Part shown: positions 18,407 through 27,522 of the stretch, piece by piece | Position numbering within the stretch: position 1 is the stretch's first letter | Layout: each line of letters starts with the position of its first letter | NCBI RefSeq assembly: GCF_000169195.2 | Contig: NC_016023.1 | Coordinates: forward strand, 992,001 to 1,056,000 | Direction: 5' to 3' | DNA: 64,000 nt | DNA from: Heyndrickxia coagulans 36D1 | GTDB taxonomy: Bacteria; Bacillota; Bacilli; Bacillales; Bacillaceae_C | The notes under the pieces: generated by a model | Databases searched by the model: none | Seen by the model: only the letters and a program-made list of their open reading frames with translations | What the model was told of the DNA's origin: nothing | Position numbers and translations under genes: made by a program

Positions 18407-19660
18407 TTATTTAGCTGCAGCCTGTTCGTAAACCCCATCTTCGTACGGCTGGCCGTAAGCATGTTCGCCGTGCAACGTGATATCAAGGCCTCTTTTTTCC
18501 GCTTCTTCATCAACACGGATCGGCATAAACAATTGGATCGCTTTGATGATAATAAAGGAGGCAATACCGACGAAAATATAGGTGGACACAATGGCGACGA
18601 GCTGTTTCCAGACGAGCGACGGATCACCGTAGAACAAACCGTTCGCGCCGGCGGAATTGACCGCTTTAGAGGCGAACAGGCCGGTTGCAATGCCGCCCCA
18701 TGTGCCGCCGATGCCGTGAATGCCGAATGCATCCAGCGTATCATCATAGCCGAGTTTCGATTTCAAATACGTGACGCCCCAGAAGCAGACGATGCCGCCA
18801 ACCAGGCCGATCAGAATCGAAGCCATTGGCGTTACAAACCCTGCTGCCGGTGTGATCGCTACAAGCCCTGCAATGCCGCCCGAGATCGCGCCTGACAATG
18901 TCGGCTTTTTATTGACAATCCATTCCACCGCGGCCCAGCCGATTAACCCGCAAGCCGCCGCAGTATTGGTATTGATGAAAGCATACATGGCAACTTCATT
19001 TAACGATAAGGCACTTCCGACGTTAAATCCGAACCACCCGAGCCAAAGGAGACTGCCGCCGATCAGGACAAGCATTAAGTTATGCCGTCCGGTCTCGGAT
19101 TCTTTCCGTTTTCCGAGCACAAGCGCGAGGATGAGGGCCGCCACGCCGGAAGAAATATGAACCACATTGCCGCCTGCAAAGTCGAGTGCGCCAAGGTTGC
19201 GGATCCAGCCGCCAACGCCCCATACCCAGTGGGCAACAGGCGCATAGACGAGCACGCACCATAAGGAAATGAAAATCAAGTATGCCGAAAACCGCATCCG
19301 TCCGACAAAACCGCCTGAAATAATGGCAATGGTTAAAACCGCAAACGTCATTTGGAACATCATGAATAAGTTATGCGGAATCGTCGCACTGTAATCTGCA
19401 TTCGGTTTAAACGTGACATCGTGCAACCCCGCCCAGCTTAAATCGCCGAGAATCGCGTTGCCGCCGGTTGAAAACGCCAGCGAATAACCAACAAGAATCC
19501 ATAATACCGATACAATCCCAAGCGAACCGAAGCTGTACATCGCGGTGCTTAAAACGTTTTTGCTTTTCACCATCCCCCCGTAAAACAGCGCAATCGCAGG
19601 TGTCATGACCCAAACAAGCGCCGTCGATACAAACATAAAGACCGAATCTGCAGGAACCAT
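18407..19660 (-). CDS. amtB: Ammonium transporter AmtB/NrgA
   Basis: Ammonium channel of the cytoplasmic membrane, 417 residues with 11 membrane segments. The pore twin-histidine regions are visible (NVVHISSGVAAL and DAFGIHGIGGTWGG), as is the Amt signature block around DFAGGNVVHISSG. GGAAGAGG precedes ATG 19660. The usual partner glnK/nrgB, a PII protein, is missing: the gene ends in its own terminator and citS follows. Two GlnR/TnrA boxes overlap and follow the promoter. Confidence 0.95.
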   Translation of the reverse strand: MVPADSVFMFVSTALVWVMTPAIALFYGGMVKSKNVLSTAMYSFGSLGIVSVLWILVGYSLAFSTGGNAILGDLSWAGLHDVTFKPNADYSATIPHNLFMMFQMTFAVLTIAIISGGFVGRMRFSAYLIFISLWCVLVYAPVAHWVWGVGGWIRNLGALDFAGGNVVHISSGVAALILALVLGKRKESETGRHNLMLVLIGGSLLWLGWFGFNVGSALSLNEVAMYAFINTNTAAACGLIGWAAVEWIVNKKPTLSGAISGGIAGLVAITPAAGFVTPMASILIGLVGGIVCFWGVTYLKSKLGYDDTLDAFGIHGIGGTWGGIATGLFASKAVNSAGANGLFYGDPSLVWKQLVAIVSTYIFVGIASFIIIKAIQLFMPIRVDEEAEKRGLDITLHGEHAYGQPYEDGVYEQAAAK

Positions 19661-19678
19661 TTGCCTCTTCCTTTCTGA

Positions 19679-19743
19679 TGTTAGATTTTATAACGCATCT
19701 TTGTTATATAAATTATCATATGTGATGTCAGCCATTTTTTCAA
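19679..19743 (-). promoter_or_regulatory. amtB promoter with two GlnR/TnrA boxes
   Basis: Promoter TTGAAA (19743-19738), 17 nt, TATGAT (19720-19715) on the minus strand. Two 17-bp inverted repeats match TGTNANAWWWTNTNACA: TGTTATATAAATTATCA (19702-19718, covering the -10 and start point) and TGTTAGATTTTATAACG (19679-19695), 23 bp apart, about two helical turns. Overlap with the promoter predicts repression, by GlnR, rather than TnrA activation from an upstream site. Confidence 0.65.
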
Positions 19744-19930
19744 TACTTTTTCGTTAATTTTTTTAAAATTTTTATATTTGTTGTCAGGTTTTCTTACATA
19801 CCGATCAGAACGCGCTTTCAAATTTTAAACGAAAAGGACTGTTTTCCTCATGCAAGCTTTTAAAATGATTGGCGCATCCTAAAATGTGGTACAATCTGTC
19901 TGTAAAACTCCAAAGAAAGAAGGGAATTGG

Positions 19931-21088
19931 ATGAACCCGTTTACGTTTTACAACCCGACTGAACTGATTTTCGGAAAAGGGCAGCTCGAAAAGCTCGATG
20001 AAAAAATCGACCAGCTCGGAAAACGGATCTTGCTTGTATATGGCGGCGGCAGCATCAAACGTTCCGGCTTGTATGACAAATTGCAGGCAATTTTTGAGAA
20101 GAAAGGCTGCCATGTGCGCGAACTTGCGGGCGTTGAACCGAATCCGCGCCTGTCCACCGTTAAAAAAGGCATCTCCCTGATTCGCGAACATGAACTCGAC
20201 TGGATTCTTGCTGTCGGCGGCGGCAGCGTCATCGACTGTTCGAAAGCAATCGCAGGCGGTGCCCTGTATGACGGCGATGTATGGGATTTTTACGAAAGAA
20301 AGGCGAAAGTGGAAAAAGCGCTGCCGCTTGGCACTGTGCTGACGCTGGCTGCGACGGGTTCAGAAATGAACAAAGGCTCGGTGATTACAAACTGGGAAAC
20401 GCAACAAAAACACGGAGCGAGCATGACTTTCCCGACGTTCTCGATTTTAGACCCGGAAAATACGTTTACCGTGCCGCGTAACCAGACTGTTTACGGCATT
20501 TCGGATACACTTTCGCACGTGTTTGAACAATATTTTTCGCATACAAAAGAAATTCCGCTGCAAACCGGTTTTGCAGAAACGATTATGAAAACAGTGATCG
20601 AAAATGCGCGTAAAGTGCTGCAAAACCTTGAGGACTATGATGCGCGCGCAAACTTAATGCTGAGCTCCACTTTTGCGCTCAACGGCCTGCTTGCGACCGG
20701 CGTGGAAACCGACTGGGCAACGCACTCGATCGAGCACGCCGTCAGCGCTGTTTACGATATCCCGCACGGCGGCGGGCTTGCGATCATCTTCCCGAACTGG
20801 ATGAAGTACGTCTATAAAGAAAATATCCCGCGTTTCAAACGGTTTGCCGTTGAGGTATGGGGCGTGGATCCTGCAGGGAAAACGGATGAGGAAATTGCAC
20901 TTGCTGGCATTGATGCAGTCCGCGCTTTCTTTAACGAAATCGGCGCGCCAAGCCGGCTTGCAGATTACAATATCGGCGATGACAAGCTCGACGTCATGGC
21001 AGAAAAAGCTTTGCCATTCGGCCCGATCGGCAACTTTAAAAAACTGGGCAAGGAAGATGTGCGGGAAATTTTGAAGATGAGTTTGTAA
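19931..21088 (+). CDS. Iron-containing alcohol dehydrogenase, YugJ/butanol dehydrogenase type
   Basis: NAD(P)-dependent group III alcohol dehydrogenase, 385 residues, close to B. subtilis YugJ/YugK. Evidence: the nucleotide motif [13 protein letters not shown] near residue 100, the metal-site block [14 protein letters not shown] (Asp and His ligands) and [22 protein letters not shown] (further His ligands). ATG 19931 follows GAAGGGAA; a GTG at 19886 is in frame but has no ribosome site. It is monocistronic with a terminator right after the stop. Substrate is unknown; relatives reduce butyraldehyde and other aldehydes. Confidence 0.9.
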   Translation: MNPFTFYNPTELIFGKGQLEKLDEKIDQLGKRILLVYGGGSIKRSGLYDKLQAIFEKKGCHVRELAGVEPNPRLSTVKKGISLIREHELDWILAVGGGSVIDCSKAIAGGALYDGDVWDFYERKAKVEKALPLGTVLTLAATGSEMNKGSVITNWETQQKHGASMTFPTFSILDPENTFTVPRNQTVYGISDTLSHVFEQYFSHTKEIPLQTGFAETIMKTVIENARKVLQNLEDYDARANLMLSSTFALNGLLATGVETDWATHSIEHAVSAVYDIPHGGGLAIIFPNWMKYVYKENIPRFKRFAVEVWGVDPAGKTDEEIALAGIDAVRAFFNEIGAPSRLADYNIGDDKLDVMAEKALPFGPIGNFKKLGKEDVREILKMSL

Positions 21089-21128
21089 AAAGAAAAGGAT
21101 GTCCTTTATAGGGCATCCTTTTCTTTTT
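21087..21128 (+). terminator. Intrinsic terminator
   Basis: Long stem AAAGAAAAGGATG/CATCCTTTTCTTT with a 12-nt loop and a T run, starting at the stop codon of the alcohol dehydrogenase gene. Confidence 0.85.
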
Positions 21129-21134
21129 GATGGG

Positions 21135-21620
21135 AGCCTGCGAAATGAGAGGATTAAAACCCGCCTCCGCTTCCGAACCATCTGACCATAGCGTCGGACC
21201 GTTGGAAACCGGTACATGAATGGAGAATGCGAAACGGGGGTTGAACCCGTCTCCGTACGAATCATCTCGCAATAGCGGCGGCCCATTGGAAACTGGCACA
21301 AGAATCGAAATGGGGTTACAACCCGCCCCCACTTCTGAATCATCTGGCCATAGTGTCAATCCATTGGAAACCGGTACATGAATGGAGAATGCGAAACGGG
21401 GGTTGAACCCGTCTCCGTCCGAATCATCTCGCAATAGCGGCGGCCCATTGGAAACTGGCACAAGAATCGAAATGAGGTTACAACCCGCCTCCACTTGAAT
21501 CAACTGGTCATAGTGGCGGACCGTTGGAAACCGGCCAAGAAAGGAACCTAAGAAATGGGGGTTACAATCCGCCTCCACTTCTGAATCATCTCGCAATAGA
21601 GGTGGCCGGGTGACTAGCCT
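21135..21620. repeat. Tandem repeat with a 160-bp dimeric unit
   Basis: About six subunits of 75-88 bp. Subunits alternate between two types, and the pair spanning about 21160-21320 is nearly identical to that of about 21320-21480. Each subunit carries GTTGGAAAC or ATTGGAAAC followed by a short palindrome of the form GGGGTTRNAACCC. Codon-like periodicity creates long artificial frames on the minus strand, but no start site or protein family supports them. Confidence 0.8.
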
Positions 21621-21666
21621 AAGCAAAGGAACCCCGTCAGGAAGCAGTCTTCCCAACGGGTTGCAG

Positions 21667-23070
21667 TTACTCCAACACTTCTTTATATACTTTATTTTCC
21701 CGCATCAAAACCGGGTATAAAACCAGGCCGATGACAAACAGCCCGATGCCGAGGAAGAACGTTTTTAAATCGGCAGTGCCGGTAATGATAACCCATACCG
21801 AATACACTAGCGCAATACCGGTAATGATACCGTCTGTTGTGCGAGCGCCTAGCGACGTATAAGTTTCACCGGCTGCCACCAGCTTCAACTGGTAAATAAC
21901 CGATACAAGATACGGAATCAAATAGGCCAGTGTTGCCACGACAATGGCAAAATCGTACGCTTCCGAAATGGTGTCCGACACAGTGGAGAATAAAAAGATT
22001 TGCGTCATGATATTCGTTACCAATAGCGAACGGGACGGTGATCCTTTTCTGTTCGTTTTCCCGAAAAATGCCGGAAAAAGGCCGGCCTTTGCCGCCTGGT
22101 ATGGCACTTCGGAGCTGACGATAATCCAGCCGACAGTTGAACCAAACAAGGAAATGAGCGCCAGTGCGGCTAATATATACTGGCCGTTTGCACCGAGCAC
22201 CTGACCGAGCGCATCGACAAGCGGTTTATGTGAAACGCGCAGTTCCGCCTGGGACAAAGCGCCCATTGTCAGTAGTGTAATGCCGACATAAATCAGGATC
22301 GAGATCAACAGGCCGAGAAGTGTTGCCTTTTTCACATCTTTTTGTGATTTGGCGCGGTTTGACAGCATCACTGCCGATTCTATGCCGATAAACGCCCACA
22401 ATGTGGAGATGGCGCCGCCGTTAATTTGCCCGAAGAGAGAAACGGCGTGGCCGTCCGCATCGGTAAAAGCTTTCGCATTGCCGAAGTTCGCGGCATCGAA
22501 TGCAAAAACGGTAATGACGATAAACATCATAAAGCCGAGTACTTTTGTGACCGTCGCGATAAGATTCATTTTTCCGCCACTGTTAAAGCTATGCGACAGG
22601 ATCGATTGAATCCCCCAAAGCATGACTGTACACACAGCAAATGTCAAAAATTTTCCGGTCTCCATTTGGAAAGATCCGAGCGTAAACAGGATTTTCGTGC
22701 TTTGCATAATCGGGAAAAATGTCGTTAAATAACCCGCAAACGAAATAATGACGGAAGCCGTTGCCGCCCAGTTCGCTGCCCAGTAGCCCCATGCCATGCT
22801 GTAGCCGGCGACCCGGCCTGCCTGTTTCGATTTAAAAAGCGACTGTGCGTAGCTTTGCGGTCCTGCTTTCAGTTCCGGTTTCCGGATGGCCAGGTTTCCG
22901 AACACGAGCGCAATCATCAAAACGCCAAAACCGGTCAGCACCCACGCAAGTGTAGAACCGAGCGCCCCGGCCTTATTTGCGAGATTAGCCGGCAGCATGA
23001 AGACCCCGCCGCCCACCATATTACCGACGACGAACGTGGTTAATGTCCAAAGTCCCCATTTTTTATTCAT
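21667..23070 (-). CDS. yvsH: Basic amino acid antiporter, APA family (YvsH/ArcD-like)
   Basis: APC-superfamily carrier, 467 residues and about 12-13 membrane segments, probably exchanging lysine, arginine or ornithine. The N-terminus (VGNMVGGGVFMLPANLANKAG) is the substrate-binding unwound helix of the APA group, and the length equals that of B. subtilis YvsH. GAGGGTGAA precedes ATG 23070. The 5' region is short (about 120 bp to the next element) and shows no lysine riboswitch, unlike what is reported for some yvsH genes. Substrate is inferred from the family. Confidence 0.82.
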   Translation of the reverse strand: MNKKWGLWTLTTFVVGNMVGGGVFMLPANLANKAGALGSTLAWVLTGFGVLMIALVFGNLAIRKPELKAGPQSYAQSLFKSKQAGRVAGYSMAWGYWAANWAATASVIISFAGYLTTFFPIMQSTKILFTLGSFQMETGKFLTFAVCTVMLWGIQSILSHSFNSGGKMNLIATVTKVLGFMMFIVITVFAFDAANFGNAKAFTDADGHAVSLFGQINGGAISTLWAFIGIESAVMLSNRAKSQKDVKKATLLGLLISILIYVGITLLTMGALSQAELRVSHKPLVDALGQVLGANGQYILAALALISLFGSTVGWIIVSSEVPYQAAKAGLFPAFFGKTNRKGSPSRSLLVTNIMTQIFLFSTVSDTISEAYDFAIVVATLAYLIPYLVSVIYQLKLVAAGETYTSLGARTTDGIITGIALVYSVWVIITGTADLKTFFLGIGLFVIGLVLYPVLMRENKVYKEVLE

Positions 23071-23197
23071 ATATGTTCACCCTCTGTGTTGTTCTCGGTA
23101 AAATTTATGACTTTATTTTAGCGTGTTTCTTTAGTTTAGTAAAGTGGTAAATTAGTAATTCGTTAAAATAAATTTTGGAATAGATTTTCTGGAAATG

Positions 23198-23230
23198 GGA
23201 AACCCGATTGCATCAAGCAATCGGGTTTCC
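23198..23230. terminator. Bidirectional terminator of the pyrimidine operon
   Basis: GGAAACCCGATTGC/GCAATCGGGTTTCC, perfect 14-bp stem with a 5-nt loop, just after the last small gene of the minus-strand operon. Confidence 0.75.
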
Positions 23231-23236
23231 GATGGA

Positions 23237-23428
23237 TCAAATTTTTAATGGAAAATACTTTCTTCCTTCCGTGGTCACGATCTGCCGCACTGAGCATCGG
23301 TTTTCTTTCGTAAAGGTGACCAGAGAACCGTTCAGGTCCTCTTCTACCGCTGTAATTCGAAATCCGCAATCCAGCAGACGGTCAATCTCCGCTTTTTCTT
23401 TCAGGAATAAAATGGATTCGCGCATCAT
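23237..23428 (-). CDS. Small hypothetical protein at the end of the pyrimidine operon
   Basis: 63 residues, starting MMRESILFLKEKAEIDRLLD with AAAGGAAAAA upstream, 9 nt after the hydantoinase stop and directly before the operon terminator. Soluble, alternating charged and hydrophobic, with one cysteine in DRLLDCGF and another in NRCSVRQIV. No family recognised. Position and ribosome site argue that it is translated; a link to pyrimidine catabolism is only positional. Confidence 0.55.
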   Translation of the reverse strand: MMRESILFLKEKAEIDRLLDCGFRITAVEEDLNGSLVTFTKENRCSVRQIVTTEGRKYFPLKI

Positions 23429-23437
23429 TTTTTCCTT

Positions 23438-24853
23438 TTACACTGTGGCTGCTGTCGGGGACTGCAGAGCACCCTGGTTAATTTTTTTGCGTTTCAAATA
23501 TTTCCCACTTCCCGGCTGGCCAATAAATTTTTTGTCTTTGATGACAAAATTGCCACGGCATAAAACAGAGATTGGCTCTCCTGTGATTTCCATGCCTTCA
23601 AACGCGCTGTAATCCACGTTCATATGATGGGTTTTTGCAGAAATTACGCGCTTTACTTCCGGATCAAAAATAACGAGATCTGCGTCCGCCCCGACAGCTA
23701 TTGTTCCTTTTTCCGGGAACAGGCCGAACAGTTTCGCCGGTTGGGTGGAAACAATGTCCACAAACTGGTTCAAGGATAAGATCCCCTTTTTCACGCCTTC
23801 TGAAAAAAAAATACTGAACCGGTCTTCGATAAACGGGCCGCCGTTCGGGATTTTAGAAAAGTCATTGCGTCCGAGCTGTTTTTTTCCGTTAAAGTTAAAA
23901 GAGCATTGATCCGAGCCAAGGGTTTGCAAAATGCCGGCCTTTAAAGCGTCAAACAACACTTTCTGGTGATGCTTTTCGCGGAGCGGCGGCGACCAGACGT
24001 ATTTGGCACCTTCAAAATCCGGTTTTTCCAAATAAGACTGGTCAAGGACAAGGTATTGCGGGCATGTTTCTCCCCATACTTTGTATCCTTTGGCGCGCGC
24101 TTCGGCGATTTGCTTGACGGCTTCGGCACAGGTGACATGGACGACATACAGCTGGGAATCCGCCATGTGGGCCAGCTCAATTGCCCGGTGTGTCGCTTCC
24201 CCTTCCGCTTCAGGGGGCCTGGTTAAAGCATGGTAAATCGGTTCCGTGTGTCCCTCTGCAAGCGCCTTTGTAACCAGTTCGTCAATGACGCTTCCATTTT
24301 CGCAGTGGACCATTACGAGCGCGCCTGCTTCTTTTGCGGCTTTAAATGCGCGGAACAGGGTGCGGTCGTCAGCTTGGAATTCTTTTGCGTATGCCATAAA
24401 AACTTTCAGCGAGGTGATTCCTTCTTTTTCCAGCAAGAGTGGCAATTCTTCCAGCACCTTTTCATCCAGATTGGCAAGCATCAAGTGGAAACCATAATCA
24501 ATGGCAGCTTTGCCCTCCGCTTTGCCATGCCAGCGCGCAACGGCTTTTTCCAACGTATCATCCCCTGTTGTAAGGCAGAAATCAATGATCGTGGTGGTGC
24601 CGCCGAATGCTGCGGCAATTGTGCCGGTTTCCCAGTCATCATCGGTTACCGTATTGTTGAACGGCATGTCTAGGTGTGTATGCGGATCGACCCCGCCCGG
24701 AAAAATATAAGCCCCCTTTGCATCTATGATTTCTGCATCATCTACTGTGAGATTGCGTCCTATTTCTGTAATTTTCTCCCCATCAACCAGCAAATCAGCT
24801 TCATAAGTGTCCGCTGCGGTTACAACAATTCCATTTTTAATAAGTTTTTTCAT
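23438..24853 (-). CDS. hydA: Dihydropyrimidinase / D-hydantoinase
   Basis: Opens dihydrouracil or dihydrothymine to the N-carbamoyl beta-amino acid, second step of reductive pyrimidine degradation. The 471-residue cyclic amidohydrolase has the zinc ligands of DPHTHLDMPF (His58, His60), the carboxylated bridging lysine in SLKVFMAY (Lys150), further ligands in MVHCENG and YVVHVTCAEA, and the catalytic Asp in LGSDQCSFN. Length is typical. It is 14 nt downstream of preA in the operon, which settles dihydropyrimidinase over an unrelated hydantoinase role. Confidence 0.94.
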   Translation of the reverse strand: MKKLIKNGIVVTAADTYEADLLVDGEKITEIGRNLTVDDAEIIDAKGAYIFPGGVDPHTHLDMPFNNTVTDDDWETGTIAAAFGGTTTIIDFCLTTGDDTLEKAVARWHGKAEGKAAIDYGFHLMLANLDEKVLEELPLLLEKEGITSLKVFMAYAKEFQADDRTLFRAFKAAKEAGALVMVHCENGSVIDELVTKALAEGHTEPIYHALTRPPEAEGEATHRAIELAHMADSQLYVVHVTCAEAVKQIAEARAKGYKVWGETCPQYLVLDQSYLEKPDFEGAKYVWSPPLREKHHQKVLFDALKAGILQTLGSDQCSFNFNGKKQLGRNDFSKIPNGGPFIEDRFSIFFSEGVKKGILSLNQFVDIVSTQPAKLFGLFPEKGTIAVGADADLVIFDPEVKRVISAKTHHMNVDYSAFEGMEITGEPISVLCRGNFVIKDKKFIGQPGSGKYLKRKKINQGALQSPTAATV

Positions 24854-24867
24854 GTATTTCCCTCCAT

Positions 24868-26148
24868 TTAACTGATTGTGATTTCGTCGGCTTCAAGACC
24901 GGATATTTTTCGCTGACGTTCATTCCAGGTAAGCGGCATTTCCCCTCGTAACGGTATCATTGTGATGGCGCCGTCCGACGGGCAGACAAGCGAGCAAAGA
25001 TTGCAGCCGACGCAGTCTTCTTCGCGCACCCTTAAAATGCTTTTTCCGGAAGTATCCACCAGTCTGTCAATACACTGGTGAGCCGTATCTTCACAGGCGA
25101 TATAGCATTTATTGCAATGAATGCAATGCTCCTCGTTAATGCGGGCGACTGTCCTGTAATTAAGGTCGAGTTCTCCCCAGTTTTTGTATTTCGGTACGGA
25201 TTTTCCAATAAGGTCCGAAGCTGATTGCAACCCTTTTTCATCCAAATAATGGTTCAATCCGTCAATCATATCCTCTACGATTGAGAATCCGTGGTGCATG
25301 ACGGCTGTGCAAACTTGGACATTGGAGGCGCCCATCAGCATAAATTCAGCTGCGTCTTTCCAGGTGGCGATCCCTCCGATTCCGGAAATCGGGACGGGGA
25401 TGTCAGGGTCGCGGGCACATTCTGCCACCATACTTAATGCGATCGGCTTCACGGCCGGGCCGCAGTAGCCGCCGTGTGTGCCAAGGCCTGCTACGTGGGG
25501 GACGGTCTGCCAGGTATCGAGATCCACCCCCATCAGGCTGTTAATTGTATTGATCATACTGACGGCATCGGCTCCACCCTGTACAGCAGCGAAGGCAGTG
25601 GCTGTAATATCCGTTATATTCGGAGTCAGTTTTACAATCACCGGGGTTTTTGCGGCTTCCTTGACCCAGTAAGTCTGCTGTTCAACCAGCTGCGGGACCT
25701 GGCCGGATGCCGCACCCATCCCGCGCTCCGCCATGCCGTGCGGGCAGCCAAAATTTAATTCGAGTCCATCAACACCGGCATCCTCCACCCTTTTGACAAT
25801 TTCATGCCATTTTTCCCGTTTTGGCTCCACCATCACCGAGGCAATAATTGCTCGATCAGAAAATTTCTTTTTCGTTTCAGTAATTTCTTTCAGGTTTACA
25901 TCCAGCGGCCGGTCTGTAATCAGTTCAATATTATTGAAACCGGCCATTCTTCTTCCGCTATAGGAAAGTGCGGCGAACCGGGACGTGACATTTAAAATCG
26001 GATCGCCGAGCGTTTTCCAAACCACCCCGCCCCATCCGGCTTCAAATGCACGCTGTACCTGGTAGCCGGAATTGGTCGGCGGCGCCGATGCCAGCCAGAA
26101 AGGATTGGGCGAACGGATGCCGGTAATCTCAACGTTTAAATTTGCCAA
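24868..26148 (-). CDS. preA: NAD-dependent dihydropyrimidine dehydrogenase, subunit PreA
   Basis: Catalytic subunit that reduces uracil or thymine to the 5,6-dihydro form. The 426 residues comprise an FMN-binding dihydroorotate-dehydrogenase-like barrel (about 1-310, with PNPFWLASAPPTNSGYQV and the active-site Cys in GCPHGMAERGMG) and a C-terminal ferredoxin domain with two 4Fe-4S motifs, CIHCNKCYIAC and CVGCNLCSLVCP. It starts 3 nt after preT ends, so the subunits are co-translated. Confidence 0.95.
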   Translation of the reverse strand: MANLNVEITGIRSPNPFWLASAPPTNSGYQVQRAFEAGWGGVVWKTLGDPILNVTSRFAALSYSGRRMAGFNNIELITDRPLDVNLKEITETKKKFSDRAIIASVMVEPKREKWHEIVKRVEDAGVDGLELNFGCPHGMAERGMGAASGQVPQLVEQQTYWVKEAAKTPVIVKLTPNITDITATAFAAVQGGADAVSMINTINSLMGVDLDTWQTVPHVAGLGTHGGYCGPAVKPIALSMVAECARDPDIPVPISGIGGIATWKDAAEFMLMGASNVQVCTAVMHHGFSIVEDMIDGLNHYLDEKGLQSASDLIGKSVPKYKNWGELDLNYRTVARINEEHCIHCNKCYIACEDTAHQCIDRLVDTSGKSILRVREEDCVGCNLCSLVCPSDGAITMIPLRGEMPLTWNERQRKISGLEADEITIS

Positions 26149-26151
26149 AAA

Positions 26152-27504
26152 CTAAACCTCCTCTCTCATGTAACGCGTCTGCATGGCGCGTTGAATGGCA
26201 TATGCTGCCTTCTTTCCCTGTTCAACCGCACTGACTACCATCGCTTCCGTGGGGCCGATGCCAAAAATAACGTCTCCGGCCGCATAAATTTTTTCATTGG
26301 AAGTTTGATAAGTTTCCGGATCCACTGCAAGAATACCATGGTGATGCACAAGGCCGAATGCATTGATTAGATCAGTACGGCGGTTTTGGCCAATCGCCCG
26401 GACCACCACGTCTGTTTCTAGCCTAAATTTCGGATCTTCTGTTGCCTGGATCTTGCGTTTTCCAGAGGCATCAGGTGCGCCAAGCACGACCCGGCTCAAA
26501 GAAAGCGCCGTAACATTGCCGGATACATCGCTGATGATTTCTGCGGGCTGCCACTGCCATCTGAATTCAATTCCCTCCCGCTTCGCAAATTCGTATTCAC
26601 TTTTGTAAGCCGTCATTTCCGCTTCGGTTCTGCGGTAGACAATTTTTACATCCGCCGCCCCCGCGCGCTTCAGGCAGGTGGCAGCATCGATCGCTGTATT
26701 CCCGGCACCGATGACAACCGCCCTTTTGCCCTTAAATTCATTCGTTATCCTGCCTTCTTTGATATTCTCGATCAATTCAATTGCATCCAAAACGCCGTTG
26801 TACTCCTCTCCGGGGATGCCGAGGCGCGGAACATTTCCCATTCCGCATGCAACTAGCACGGCATCATAGCGGGAGAGGATTTCCTCCGCTGAAATGTCTT
26901 CGCCGACCCTTATTTCTGTCAAAATCTCCACGCCCAAAGCTGTCACTTGGTCCGCTTCCCAGAGCGGAATTTCCTGGGGAAGGCGGAACGGGACAATCCC
27001 GTATGTATCGAGTCCGCCCGCTTTTTCCTTTGCTTCATAAACAGTGACGCCAAAGCCGTGCCTCGCCAGTTCCCTAGCCGCGGATAAACCGGCTGGGCCG
27101 CTGCCGATAATGGCAACCTTCATGCCGTTTGACGTGCGTTTTTCAAAAAGAGTCTCCCCGGACTGCATCGCCCAGTTAACGGCATGCCGCTGCAAATCGC
27201 CAATCATAATCGGCAGGGAAAGCTCGTTCAGCACGCATGCCCCTTCGCACAATTCTTCGGTAGGGCAGACGCGGGCACAGGTCGCCCCCATCGGATTGGC
27301 TTCCAGAATCGCACGCGCGGAACCTTTCAAATTGCCCGTGGCGATTTTCCGGATAAAAGAAGGAACGGGAATGCCGGTCGGGCAGGCTTTCGTACATGGC
27401 GCATCATAACAGTATAAACAACGGTTTGCTTCTTCCACTGCTTCCTGTGCGGATAAATCTCGCCGAACTTCTTTAAACACGGCTGAGACCGTCAAAGATT
27501 CCAT
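26152..27504 (-). CDS. preT: NAD-dependent dihydropyrimidine dehydrogenase, subunit PreT
   Basis: FAD and NAD(P)H-binding subunit that passes electrons to PreA. 450 residues: an N-terminal 4Fe-4S domain (about 1-110) with CLYCYDAPCTKACPTGIPVP and CARVCPTEELCEGAC, followed by a GltD-like flavin domain with IIGSGPAGLSAARELA and a second dinucleotide fold VVIGAGNTAIDAA. ATG 27504 has an A/G-rich upstream. Downstream spacing to preA is 3 nt. Confidence 0.94.
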   Translation of the reverse strand: MESLTVSAVFKEVRRDLSAQEAVEEANRCLYCYDAPCTKACPTGIPVPSFIRKIATGNLKGSARAILEANPMGATCARVCPTEELCEGACVLNELSLPIMIGDLQRHAVNWAMQSGETLFEKRTSNGMKVAIIGSGPAGLSAARELARHGFGVTVYEAKEKAGGLDTYGIVPFRLPQEIPLWEADQVTALGVEILTEIRVGEDISAEEILSRYDAVLVACGMGNVPRLGIPGEEYNGVLDAIELIENIKEGRITNEFKGKRAVVIGAGNTAIDAATCLKRAGAADVKIVYRRTEAEMTAYKSEYEFAKREGIEFRWQWQPAEIISDVSGNVTALSLSRVVLGAPDASGKRKIQATEDPKFRLETDVVVRAIGQNRRTDLINAFGLVHHHGILAVDPETYQTSNEKIYAAGDVIFGIGPTEAMVVSAVEQGKKAAYAIQRAMQTRYMREEV

Positions 27505-27522
27505 TCAAACACCCCCTGCAAG

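Noticed and set aside
21036-21656. 206-codon minus-strand open frame with repeating VPVSNGPPLL blocks
   Set aside because: It follows the tandem repeat exactly, has no ribosome site or recognisable domain, and runs into the antisense of the alcohol dehydrogenase gene; a by-product of the repeat.
23071-23195. Possible lysine riboswitch upstream of the yvsH-like gene
   Set aside because: None of the aptamer words are present and the space is too short.
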